From NCBI GenBank assembly GCA_947631595.1, contig CANRLZ010000002.1, positions 21,723 to 85,722 on the forward strand: DNA of 64,000 bases. The letters run 5' to 3'. Both the position numbers and the translations under genes were made by a program. Within the stretch, counting starts at the first letter, position 1. Every line of letters starts with the position of its first letter. The notes beneath the pieces were generated by a model. That model made no database searches, had not been told where the DNA came from, and saw only the letters and a list, made by a program, of their open reading frames with translations. Below, one piece after another: positions 49,827 through 57,914 of this stretch. This stretch comes from an uncultured Oscillospiraceae bacterium (GTDB lineage Bacteria; Bacillota; Clostridia; Oscillospirales; Oscillospiraceae).

Positions 49827-51076
49827 TGGACGTCCCCTTTGACGCCCTGGGCTTCGGCCCGGGGGAAATTCTGCTGCCCCAGCCCGGCGCGGACTGGACG
49901 CGCTGGAGCGTGGTGGCCTGCGACCAGTACACCTCCCAGCCGGAGTACTGGCAGCGGGTGGAGGAGCGGGTGGGGGAGACCCCGTCCGCCCTGCGCCTCA
50001 TCCTGCCGGAGAGCAAGCTGAACGCCCCGGAGGTGGAGCGCCATGTGGCGGACATCCACGCCGCCATGGAAAACTACCTGGCCCAGGGCGTTCTCCGGGC
50101 GCTGGGGCCGTGCCTCATCTACGTGGAGCGGACGCAGTCGGACGGCAAAGTCCGCCGGGGCTTGGTGGGCCAGGTTGACCTGGAGCGGTACGACTACCGC
50201 CCCGGCGCGGACTCCCTCATCCGCGCCACCGAGGGCACGGTGCTGGAGCGCATCCCGCCCCGGGTGAAGGTTCGGCAGGGGGCGGCCCTGGAGCTGCCCC
50301 ACGTGATGCTCCTGGCCGACGACCCGGAGCAGACGGTGATCGCCCCTCTGGCCCACCAGACCGGGGAGATGGAACCCCTCTACGACTTCGACCTGATGGA
50401 GCGCGGCGGCCACATCCGGGGCTGGAAACTCACCTGGGCGCAGACGGAGCGGGTGCGCGTCGCCCTGTCCGCCCTGGCCGACCCGGCGCGCTTCCAGGAG
50501 CGTTACAACGCCCCCGGCAAGCCGGTGCTGCTCTTCGCCGTGGGCGACGGCAACCACTCTCTGGCCACCGCCAAGGCGTGCTATGAGCAGGACCGGGCCA
50601 ACCCCCTGGCCCGGTACGCCCTGGTGGAGCTGGTGAACCTCCACGACCCCGCCCTGGAGTTTGAACCCATCCACCGGGTCCTCTTCGGCGTGGACCCCCA
50701 GGCGGTGCTGGCCGATTTGCAGGCCGCCTATCCCGCCGACGGCGAGGGACATCAAATTACCTGCGTCCACGCCGGAGGCGAGGGGGCGCTCACCCTGCCC
50801 CGCGCCGCCGGACGGCTGGCCGTAGGGGCGCTCCAGCGGTTTTTGGACGACTGGCTGCTCAGCCACCCGGAGGCCAGGGTGGACTATATCCACGGCGGCG
50901 ACGTGGTGCGTGCCCTGGCGGCCCAGCCGGGGAATTTGGGCTTTTTGCTCCCCGGCATGGCCAAGGAGGAGCTGTTCCCCACGGTGATCTTTGACGGCGT
51001 GCTGCCCCGGAAGACCTTCTCCATGGGGGAGGCCCAGGACAAGCGGTTTTACCTGGAGGCCAGGAGGATCCGATGA
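49826..51076 (+). CDS. DUF1015 family protein
   Basis: The 416-residue protein matches DUF1015 by VVACDQYTSQPEYWQRVEER, YVERTQSDGKVRRGLVGQ, LLFAVGDGNHSLATAKACYE and LVELVNLHDPALEFEPIHRV. The biochemical role of the family is not established; I recall members near serine biosynthesis genes in Firmicutes, which fits the aminotransferase and phosphatase next door. ATG 49826 overlaps the thrH stop, and the stop overlaps the ispE start. Confidence 0.9.
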   Translation: MDVPFDALGFGPGEILLPQPGADWTRWSVVACDQYTSQPEYWQRVEERVGETPSALRLILPESKLNAPEVERHVADIHAAMENYLAQGVLRALGPCLIYVERTQSDGKVRRGLVGQVDLERYDYRPGADSLIRATEGTVLERIPPRVKVRQGAALELPHVMLLADDPEQTVIAPLAHQTGEMEPLYDFDLMERGGHIRGWKLTWAQTERVRVALSALADPARFQERYNAPGKPVLLFAVGDGNHSLATAKACYEQDRANPLARYALVELVNLHDPALEFEPIHRVLFGVDPQAVLADLQAAYPADGEGHQITCVHAGGEGALTLPRAAGRLAVGALQRFLDDWLLSHPEARVDYIHGGDVVRALAAQPGNLGFLLPGMAKEELFPTVIFDGVLPRKTFSMGEAQDKRFYLEARRIR

Positions 51077-51924
51077 ACGAGGAGAGAGCTTACGCCAAGA
51101 TCAACCTGACCCTGGACGTGCTGGGCAGGCGGGAGGACGGCTACCACGAGCTGGTCATGGTGATGGAGTCGGTGGACCTGGCGGACATCCTGCGCTTTTC
51201 CCACGCCGGGGAGGGCGTCCGGGTGCAGACCGACCTGCCCTTCCTCCCCACCGGGCCGGGCAACCTGGCGGCCAAGGCGGCGCTGTGCTTCGCCCAGGCC
51301 ACCGGCCTGGAGGTGGAGCCGCTGACCATCCAGATCGAAAAGCACATCCCCGTCTGCGCCGGCACCGCCGGCGGCAGCAGCGACGCGGCGGCGGTGCTGC
51401 GCTACCTCAACCGCGCCACCGGGGCGAACCTGCCCCAAGAAGCGCTGCGGCAGATCGGGGAGGCGGTGGGTTCCGATGTGCCCTACTGCGTCGCCGGCGG
51501 CACCGCCCTGGCCCAGGGGAGGGGAGAGGTGCTCACGGCGCTGCCCCGCCTGCCTCGGTGCGCCCTGGTGCTGTGTAAGCCCGGCTTCTCCATCTCCACC
51601 CCCGCCCTCTTCGCGGAGATCGACAGCCACAAGATCCGCCGCCGCCCGGACACCGCCGGGGTGCAAAAGGCCCTGGAGGCGGGCGACCTGGCCGGGGTGG
51701 CCCGGCGGCTCTACAACGTCTTTGAGGACGTGCTGCCCGCCCGGCAGGGCAAGGTGGTGGAGGAGATCAAAAGCCGCCTCATCGCCCACGGCGCCCTGGG
51801 CGCCAACCTCTCCGGCACCGGCCCCACCGTCTTCGGCGTCTTTGACGACGAGGCCCAGGCCCAGGCGGCCTGGGGGGAGCTTTCCGAGACCTGGCCGGAG
51901 ACCTTTTACTGTCACAACGTATAA
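51073..51924 (+). CDS. ispE: 4-diphosphocytidyl-2-C-methyl-D-erythritol kinase
   Basis: The 283-residue GHMP kinase starts AYAKINLTLDVLGRREDGYHEL, the IspE signature, and has the ATP loop IPVCAGTAGGSSDAAAVL near residue 95 and SGTGPTVFGVF near the C-terminus. The loop reads AGTAGGSS where many homologues have AGLAGGSS. It phosphorylates CDP-methylerythritol in the MEP isoprenoid pathway. It overlaps DUF1015 by 4 nt, so an isoprenoid gene is translationally coupled to an amino acid operon. Confidence 0.96.
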   Translation: MNEERAYAKINLTLDVLGRREDGYHELVMVMESVDLADILRFSHAGEGVRVQTDLPFLPTGPGNLAAKAALCFAQATGLEVEPLTIQIEKHIPVCAGTAGGSSDAAAVLRYLNRATGANLPQEALRQIGEAVGSDVPYCVAGGTALAQGRGEVLTALPRLPRCALVLCKPGFSISTPALFAEIDSHKIRRRPDTAGVQKALEAGDLAGVARRLYNVFEDVLPARQGKVVEEIKSRLIAHGALGANLSGTGPTVFGVFDDEAQAQAAWGELSETWPETFYCHNV

Positions 51925-51980
51925 AAATCGCCATCCCTGTCCAAACTCAGGTATCCGCGTTTGGAGAGGAATGGTTTTTT

Positions 51981-52598
51981 ATGGAGAAGACCTTGAAGCG
52001 GCAGGGGCTGCGCCGCTGGGAGGTGGCGCTGCTCATGGCGGTGGCCGCCGCCGGGCTGGTGGGCGCCCGCCTGGGGACGGAGCAGAACGCCCTGTCCGAC
52101 CGGATGATCCGCCTCCATGTGGTGGCCAACTCCGACTCCCCCCAGGACCAGGCGCTGAAGCTCAAAGTGCGGGACGCGGTGCTGGCCCGGTGCGGTATCT
52201 ACCTGGCCGGTCTGGACCGCTCGGAGGCCCTGGAGGCGCTGAACGCCGCCCTGCCAAAGCTGGGCCAGACGGCGGCGGACACGGTGGCGGCGGAGGGGTA
52301 CGACTACCCGGTGCGGGTGAGCCTCCGGCAGGAGAGTTTTCCCACCCGGAGCTACACCGACTTCTCCCTCCCCGCCGGGGACTACACTGCCCTGCGGGTG
52401 GAGCTGGGGGCGGGGGAGGGACACAACTGGTGGTGCGTGGTCTTCCCGCCCCTGTGTACCGGCTCGGTGACCGAGACCGCCGCCCTGGGCGGCCTCACCG
52501 ACGACCAGGTGGGGCTGATCACCGGGGAGAGCCAGGGCTACGTCATCCGCTTCAAGGCCATGGAGCTGTGGGAAAAAATCAAGGCTGACCTTACCTGA
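51981..52598 (+). CDS. spoIIR: Stage II sporulation protein R
   Basis: The 205-residue protein has an N-terminal signal or membrane helix (VALLMAVAAAGLVGARLG), then IRLHVVANSDSPQDQALKLKVRDAVL, the SpoIIR family signature, and GHNWWCVVFPPLC. It is made in the forespore, exported, and triggers SpoIIGA to process pro-sigma-E in the mother cell. AGGAATGG lies upstream of ATG 51981. The gap before it (51925-51980) has a CCAAAC/GTTTGG repeat; a sigma-F promoter would be expected but I could not define one. Confidence 0.94.
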   Translation: MEKTLKRQGLRRWEVALLMAVAAAGLVGARLGTEQNALSDRMIRLHVVANSDSPQDQALKLKVRDAVLARCGIYLAGLDRSEALEALNAALPKLGQTAADTVAAEGYDYPVRVSLRQESFPTRSYTDFSLPAGDYTALRVELGAGEGHNWWCVVFPPLCTGSVTETAALGGLTDDQVGLITGESQGYVIRFKAMELWEKIKADLT

Positions 52599-52622
52599 TA
52601 CCAGCGGACTTCGCGGATCTGG

Positions 52623-52784
52623 AAGCCTCGCAGAGTTTCGCGCCGAAGGGCGCGAAAGTATCATAAAAATTTTCCGCCAGGACATGCGCCTGGCGGAAAA
52701 TACATCTCGGCCCGCAAGTGTGCCCGAAGGGCGCGCGCAGTCGGGCCGCAAAACACAAAGGAGGGGCCGAAGGCCCCTCCTTTG
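52623..52784 (+). repeat. Dispersed structured intergenic element, copy A
   Basis: This lies between convergent spoIIR and the polyamine transporter genes and matches copy B (63718-63923, opposite strand). Order in the element: GCCTCGCAGAG; stem 1 TTTCGCGCC/GGCGCGAAA (52636-52657); CATAA; 12-bp stem 2 (52670-52681 with 52689-52700); TACATCTCGGCCCGCAA; stem 3 CGGCCCG/CGGGCCG with an inner GTGTGCCC/GGGCGCGC; then stem 4 CAAAGGAGGGGCC/GGCCCCTCCTTTG (52757-52784). Stem 4 with the TGTGTTTT that follows it on the minus strand is the terminator for the potD end. I see no gene in this gap. Confidence 0.75.
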
Positions 52785-52790
52785 ACGCGC

Positions 52791-54803
52791 TCAAACGCCC
52801 AGGGAGATCCACAGTTCCTTGTAGAGGTTTCGCGTCTCCTTGGGCAAAACCAGGTACATCTCGCACCGCTCCAGCACCTCCGGGGGGGTCTGGATGATGT
52901 CAAAGGTCTCCTGATCCAGCTCCTCGTCGTAGAGTTCCTCATAATAGGCGGGGTACTGCTCGATGGCCTCCTGGTTGGCGGTGCCGTACCAGATGTAGTC
53001 CAGATTGGCCAGGCAGGAGTCGGTGGAGGCCATGAAGTTGATCCAGGCGTGGGCCTCCTCCGGGTGACGGGCGTCCTTGAGCATACACATGGCGTCCACG
53101 AACCAGTTGGACCCCTCCTTGGGCACCACGAAGGCCAGGTCCTCGTTGTTCTCCCGCATGGTGAGGTAGTCCCCGGCGTAGTAGGTGGCGATGGCGGCGT
53201 TGCCGCCCTCCATGGTCTGGAAGACCTCGTCCATCACCTTACCCTGGTAAACGCCGCGCTCGGCGGCGTCGGCCAGGAGCTGGTACGCCTCCCGAATTTC
53301 ATTTTCGTCGGTGGTGTTCACCGAGTAGCCCAGGTACATCAGGGCGATGCCCAGAGCGTCCCGGGAGTTGTTGATGAGGAGCACCTGCCCGGCGTTGGCC
53401 TCGTCGAACATCGCCGACCAGGAGTCGATGGGTTCGTCCACCATCGTCGTGTTGTAGATGATGCCCAGGGTGCCCCAGGCGTAGGGGACGGTGTAGCGGT
53501 TGTCCGGGTCGTAGGGCAGGTTGCGGAACTTGGGGTCGATCTTGGAGAAGTTGGGGATCAGACTGTAATCCAGCGGCGCCAACATATCCTCCTCAATAAG
53601 CTGGGAGATCATGTAGTCGGAGGGGACGATGACGTCATAGTCCCCGCCGCCGCTTTTCAGGAGGGAGTAGAGGGTCTCGTTGCTCTCGGCGGTCTGGTAG
53701 TTTACCCGGATGCCCGTCTCCTCCTCAAACTGGGTGATGAGGTCGGTGTCGATATACTCCCCCCAGGAGCAGACGTTCACCACCGGCTGGAACCCCACCG
53801 CGAAGGCCATAGCCACCACGGAGCCGATGAGGGCGCACACCGCCACGGCGGCCACCGTCCGGCGGAACCAGGGCTTTTTGGTGACCTTGGGCGCAGCGGA
53901 GCGGATCTTGACGGGGCGGTACTCCGCCGGGCGCTGGAGGGCGGCGTTCTGCTCGGCCAGTTTCTCCTGCCGGGCCTCCAGCACGTTGGAGAGGATGAGC
54001 AGCCCCAGCACCACCGCGAAGAGCAGGGTGGACACGGCGTTGATCTCCGGGCTGACCCGGCGCTTGGTCATGCCGTAGATGGTCATGGACAGGGTGGAGG
54101 TGGCCGACCCGGCGGTGAAGTAGGAGATGACGAAGTCGTCCACGCTCATGGTGAAGGCGATGAGCGCGCCGGACACCACGCCGGGCTTGATCTCCGGGAG
54201 GATGACCTTCCGGAGCGCCTGGAACCAGGTGCAGCCCAGGTCCTGGGCGGCGTCGATGAGGTTCTTGTCCATCTGCCGCAGCCGGGGGCTGACGTTCAAA
54301 ATGACGTAGGGGATGTCAAAGGCGATGTGGGCCAGCAGCAGGGTAGTAAAGCCCAACGTGAGCCGGGCGGGCAGTTCCACCGCGCTCTGGACGCTGTTGA
54401 ACCACCGGGCAAAGCTGCCCCAGCCCTGAAAGACGGCGGCGAAGAGCAGGCACAGGGACACGCCGGTGACGATGTCGGCGTTGACGGTGGGCAGATTGCT
54501 CACCGTCATGAGCGGGCTGCGCCAGCGGCGCTTGAGGCCGAACAGCCCCACCGCGGCGAACACCCCCGCCACGGTGGAGATGACGGTGGCCAGGATGGAG
54601 ACCAGGAGGGTGGTGTAGACGCTCTCCATCACCAGCCGGTCCTGGAAGAGCTGGGCGTACCAGCCCAGGGAGAAGCCCTGCCACACGGCGCTGGAGTTCC
54701 CGGCGTTGAAGGAGAAGATGATGAGCAGGAAGATGGGGGCGTAGAGGAAGAGGAACACCAGGGCCATGAGCAGGCGGCCGGCGCCGTTGCGTTTCCGTCT
54801 CAT
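52791..54803 (-). CDS. potCD: Fused spermidine/putrescine ABC permease (PotC) and substrate-binding protein (PotD)
   Basis: The 670-residue protein joins two normally separate subunits. Residues about 1-275 are a PotC-type permease with six helices and the EAA loop (IDAAQDLGCTWFQALRKVILPEIKPGVVSGA). A charged linker and one extra membrane helix (about residues 317-340) lead to a PotD-like binding protein (residues about 345-670: VCSWGEYIDTDLITQFEEETGIRVNYQTAESNE is split here as family hallmark regions, with YDVIVPSDYMI and PYAWGTLGI). The binding domain is thus tethered to the outer face and needs no lipoprotein signal. Start overlaps the potB stop (ATGA). Such fusions are known in some Firmicutes. 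Confidence 0.92.
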   Translation of the reverse strand: MRRKRNGAGRLLMALVFLFLYAPIFLLIIFSFNAGNSSAVWQGFSLGWYAQLFQDRLVMESVYTTLLVSILATVISTVAGVFAAVGLFGLKRRWRSPLMTVSNLPTVNADIVTGVSLCLLFAAVFQGWGSFARWFNSVQSAVELPARLTLGFTTLLLAHIAFDIPYVILNVSPRLRQMDKNLIDAAQDLGCTWFQALRKVILPEIKPGVVSGALIAFTMSVDDFVISYFTAGSATSTLSMTIYGMTKRRVSPEINAVSTLLFAVVLGLLILSNVLEARQEKLAEQNAALQRPAEYRPVKIRSAAPKVTKKPWFRRTVAAVAVCALIGSVVAMAFAVGFQPVVNVCSWGEYIDTDLITQFEEETGIRVNYQTAESNETLYSLLKSGGGDYDVIVPSDYMISQLIEEDMLAPLDYSLIPNFSKIDPKFRNLPYDPDNRYTVPYAWGTLGIIYNTTMVDEPIDSWSAMFDEANAGQVLLINNSRDALGIALMYLGYSVNTTDENEIREAYQLLADAAERGVYQGKVMDEVFQTMEGGNAAIATYYAGDYLTMRENNEDLAFVVPKEGSNWFVDAMCMLKDARHPEEAHAWINFMASTDSCLANLDYIWYGTANQEAIEQYPAYYEELYDEELDQETFDIIQTPPEVLERCEMYLVLPKETRNLYKELWISLGV

Positions 54804-55636
54804 AGCATCACCGCCTGTTCTTCGCCCTCACCGAAGTGGTTCATCACGGCCATGCACACCACCACGACGATCATCATCACCATGGCGATGGCCGCGCCCA
54901 GGTGGGGGTCGTAGGAGCCGCCCAGGAACTGCTGCTCGATGAGGTCGCCCAGCATCATCTGGGTGCCGCCGCCCAGCAGCCGGGAGATGGCGAAGGTGGA
55001 CACCGAGGGGACAAAGACCATGGTCACCCCGGACAGCACCCCGGGCAGGGACAGGGGCAGCACGACCTTCTGAAACACGTGGAACCCGTTGGCGCCCAGG
55101 TCCCGGGCGGCCTCCATGAGGGAGCCGTCCAGCTTCACCAGCACCGAGTAGATGGGCAGGATCATAAAGGGCAGATAGTTGTAGACCATCCCCAGCACCA
55201 CCGCGCCCTGGGTGCGGATGAGGGAGAGGTGATCCACCCCCAGCAGCCGCAGCAGGCCGATGGCCCGGAAAAACTGGTTGAGCAGCCCGTTATTCTCCAG
55301 AATGGACATCCAGGCGTAGGTGCGCAGGAGAAAGTTGATCCACATGGGCAGCATGATCAGGGCCATAGCCAGGCGCTGGAACCGAGGCCCCTCCTTGGCC
55401 ATGGCGTAGGCCACCGGGTAGCCGATGATAAGGCAGATGACCGTGGCGATCAGCGCCAGGTAGAACGAGCGGGTGAACACGGACAGGTACAGGCCCATCC
55501 CGGTGAAGTTCTCCGCCGTGACGTCCCCATCCGCGGAGGTGACGGAGTAGACCACCATCAAAATGATGGGGGCGACCACAAAGATGGCCATCCAGACCAC
55601 GTAGGGGATGGCGAAGCGGCTCGACTTATTCCTCAT
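54800..55636 (-). CDS. potB: Spermidine/putrescine ABC transporter permease PotB
   Basis: The 278-residue permease has six membrane helices and the ABC permease EAA loop ([31 protein letters not shown]). It forms the membrane channel with the PotC half of the next gene. ATG 55636 (MRNKSSRF) is chosen because GGAGG lies 9 nt upstream; it overlaps the potA end by 11 nt. The longer frame covers potA and is noise. Confidence 0.93.
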   Translation of the reverse strand: MRNKSSRFAIPYVVWMAIFVVAPIILMVVYSVTSADGDVTAENFTGMGLYLSVFTRSFYLALIATVICLIIGYPVAYAMAKEGPRFQRLAMALIMLPMWINFLLRTYAWMSILENNGLLNQFFRAIGLLRLLGVDHLSLIRTQGAVVLGMVYNYLPFMILPIYSVLVKLDGSLMEAARDLGANGFHVFQKVVLPLSLPGVLSGVTMVFVPSVSTFAISRLLGGGTQMMLGDLIEQQFLGGSYDPHLGAAIAMVMMIVVVVCMAVMNHFGEGEEQAVML

Positions 55637-56768
55637 CCCCGCTGTCCTCCCCGCCGGGTTCCATGGTGGCGTCCCCGATCTCGTCGTATTCCTCGGAGTA
55701 GGAGGAGTAGTCGCCAAACATCCCGGAATAGGCGCTCTTTTTCATGACGTGGATGCCGTCGGGGTCGATCTTGATGCCGATGCGGCTGCCTACGGGGCAG
55801 TAGTCGGTGGTCTGAATGAGCCACTTGAAGCCGGAGAAGTCCACGATGGTGTCGTAGTGGACGCCCTTGAAGGTGACCTGGGTGACCACGCCCTTGAGCT
55901 GCCCCTGGTCCTCGCTGACGATGTCCACGTCCTCCGGGCGGATGACCACGTCCACCGGCTCGTCGGGGGCGAAGCCGCCGTCCAGGCACTGGAAGCGGCG
56001 GTTGAAGAGTTCCACCACCCCATCGGCGCGCATGACGCCGTCCAGGATGTTGCTCTCGCCGATGAAGTCCGCCACAAAGGCGTTTTTCGGTTCGTTGTAG
56101 ATGTCCTCCGGGGTGCCGATCTGCTGGATGCGCCCGCCGTCCATGACCACCACCGTGTCGCTCATGGCCAGGGCTTCCTCCTGGTCGTGGGTGACGTAGA
56201 TGAAGGTGATGCCCAGCTCCTGCTGGATGCGCTTGAGTTCGTTCTGCATATCCTTGCGAAGGCGCATATCCAGCGCCCCCAAAGGCTCGTCCAGGAGCAG
56301 TACCTTGGGGCGGTTCACCAGGGCGCGGGCGATGGCCACCCGCTGCTGCTGGCCGCCGGAGAGGGCGGAGATGGGGCGCTTTTCAAAGCCCTTCAGGTTG
56401 ACGATCTCCAGCATCTCCAGCACCCGCTGTTTCACCTCGTCGTTGGACACTTTCGCGATGCGCAGGCCGAAGGCCACGTTTTCAAAGACGTTCAGGTGGG
56501 GGAACAGGGCGTATTTCTGGAACACCGTGTTCACCAGCCGTTTATGGGGCGGCACATCGTTGATGCGCTGCCCGTCAAAGAACACGTCTCCCGAGGTGGG
56601 GGTCAGAAACCCGCCGATGATGCGCAGCGTGGTGGTCTTTCCGCACCCGCTTGGCCCCAGGAGCGTGAGGAATTCCCTGTCGTTGATGTATAGGTTTAAG
56701 CGGTCGAGAATGATCTCGTCGTCGAATTTTACGACGCAGTCCGATAGACGGATCAACTCCTTGGCCAT
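55626..56768 (-). CDS. potA: Spermidine/putrescine ABC transporter ATPase PotA
   Basis: The 380-residue ATPase shows Walker [14 protein letters not shown], the signature [15 protein letters not shown], Walker [13 protein letters not shown] and the H-loop [19 protein letters not shown]-type regulatory domain follows (residues about 245-345), ending in an acidic tail (EDSGDEE). Homologues import polyamines at the cost of ATP. GGGGGAGG precedes ATG 56768. First gene of potA-potB-potCD. Confidence 0.95.
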   Translation of the reverse strand: MAKELIRLSDCVVKFDDEIILDRLNLYINDREFLTLLGPSGCGKTTTLRIIGGFLTPTSGDVFFDGQRINDVPPHKRLVNTVFQKYALFPHLNVFENVAFGLRIAKVSNDEVKQRVLEMLEIVNLKGFEKRPISALSGGQQQRVAIARALVNRPKVLLLDEPLGALDMRLRKDMQNELKRIQQELGITFIYVTHDQEEALAMSDTVVVMDGGRIQQIGTPEDIYNEPKNAFVADFIGESNILDGVMRADGVVELFNRRFQCLDGGFAPDEPVDVVIRPEDVDIVSEDQGQLKGVVTQVTFKGVHYDTIVDFSGFKWLIQTTDYCPVGSRIGIKIDPDGIHVMKKSAYSGMFGDYSSYSEEYDEIGDATMEPGGEDSGDEE

Positions 56769-56802
56769 GTATCCTCCCCCATTTCAATAAAATAAGATGT
56801 AG

Positions 56803-56837
56803 AAAAAGGCGTACCCACCGTGCGGATGGGTACGCCT
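56803..56837 (-). terminator. Terminator-like hairpin between the potA promoter and potA
   Basis: On the minus strand AGGCGTACCCA pairs with TGGGTACGCCT, followed by TTTTTC. It can terminate the upstream rluA-type gene, but it also lies downstream of the predicted potA promoter, so pot transcripts must read through it. Confidence 0.75.
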
Positions 56838-56849
56838 CGACTGGCACAT

Positions 56850-56878
56850 ATCATAAAGGATACGGACAGAAAAGTCAA
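56850..56878 (-). promoter_or_regulatory. Predicted promoter of potA-potB-potCD
   Basis: On the minus strand TTGACT is 17 nt from TATGAT, with a predicted start near 56843, 6 nt before the hairpin. Confidence 0.65.
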
Positions 56879-56896
56879 CAGGAAAACGCATATTTT

Positions 56897-57877
56897 TTAC
56901 CTTTGGCGGAAAACTTCCACCCCTGGGAAATACTCGTCCACGAAGTCCACCTTGTCCACCGTCCAGCTCCTGCCGTTCAGGCCCTCCAGCGGCCCGGCGG
57001 GGGTGGTGAAGGAGAAGACCAGCTTGTAGGACCACAGCGCCTGAAACGTCCGGCCGTAGCGGCGGTTGAGCCGCCCGTCGCCGTACTTCCCGTCCCCCAG
57101 GAGGGGGTGGCCGGCGTGGGCCATCTGGGCGCGGATCTGATGGGTACGCCCGGTGACCAGGCGGCACTCCACCAGAGACAGCCCGCCCCGTTCCGCCAGC
57201 GTGCGGTACTCGGTGACCGCGCTGCGCCCGTCGGGGACGGGGTGGGAGTGGACGGTGACCTGGGCCTTGTCCCCGTCCTTGCGGAGGAAATCCTCCAGCC
57301 GCCCGGCCTTGGGGGAGAGGGAGCCGGACACCACGCACAGGTAGTATTTCTCCACCTCCCGATCCCGGATCTTCTGGTTCATCACCCGCAGGGTCTCGGC
57401 GTTTTTCGCGGCGATGACGATGCCGCCGGTGTTGCGGTCGATGCGGTTGCACAGGGCCGGGGCAAAGGCATTCTCCCCCTTGGGCGACCACTCCTTTTTC
57501 TGGTAGAGGTACGCCTGGATGTGGGTGATGAGGGTGGCGACGTATTCCCCCTGGTCGGGGTGGCACAGCAGCCCCGGGCGCTTGTTGCAGAGGATGAGGT
57601 TCTCGTCCTCGTAGACGATGTCCAGCTGGGGGGAGAAGACGGAGAGAAAGGCATTGTCCTCGGTGGGGGCGTCGAAGAACTCGTCGTTGATGTAGAGCTG
57701 GAGCTGGTCGCCCTCCTGGAGCCGGTAGTCCCGCTTGGAGCCCTTGCCGCCCACTTTCACCCGCTTGAGGCGGATGTATTTCTGGGCCAACGGGGCGGGG
57801 AGAAGGGGCAGGGCCTTGCCCAGCCAGCGGTCCAGCCGCTGCCCGGCGTCGTTTTTTCCGATGGTGAACTCCCGCAT
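56897..57877 (-). CDS. RluA family pseudouridine synthase
   Basis: The 326-residue protein has an N-terminal S4 RNA-binding domain (QRLDRWLGKALPLLPAPLAQ, then RVKVGG) and the RluA catalytic domain with NRIDRNTGGIVIAA, where the first Asp is the catalytic one, followed by GRTHQIRAQMAHAGHPLLGD. It converts specific uridines in rRNA (or tRNA) to pseudouridine; RluB/C/D type cannot be chosen. AGGGAGGGAG lies upstream of ATG 57877. It is 37 nt downstream of trkH on the same strand. Confidence 0.93.
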   Translation of the reverse strand: MREFTIGKNDAGQRLDRWLGKALPLLPAPLAQKYIRLKRVKVGGKGSKRDYRLQEGDQLQLYINDEFFDAPTEDNAFLSVFSPQLDIVYEDENLILCNKRPGLLCHPDQGEYVATLITHIQAYLYQKKEWSPKGENAFAPALCNRIDRNTGGIVIAAKNAETLRVMNQKIRDREVEKYYLCVVSGSLSPKAGRLEDFLRKDGDKAQVTVHSHPVPDGRSAVTEYRTLAERGGLSLVECRLVTGRTHQIRAQMAHAGHPLLGDGKYGDGRLNRRYGRTFQALWSYKLVFSFTTPAGPLEGLNGRSWTVDKVDFVDEYFPGVEVFRQR

Positions 57878-57914
57878 GGTATCTCCCTCCCTGGGGCAAA
57901 GGGTTCGCGTCCGG

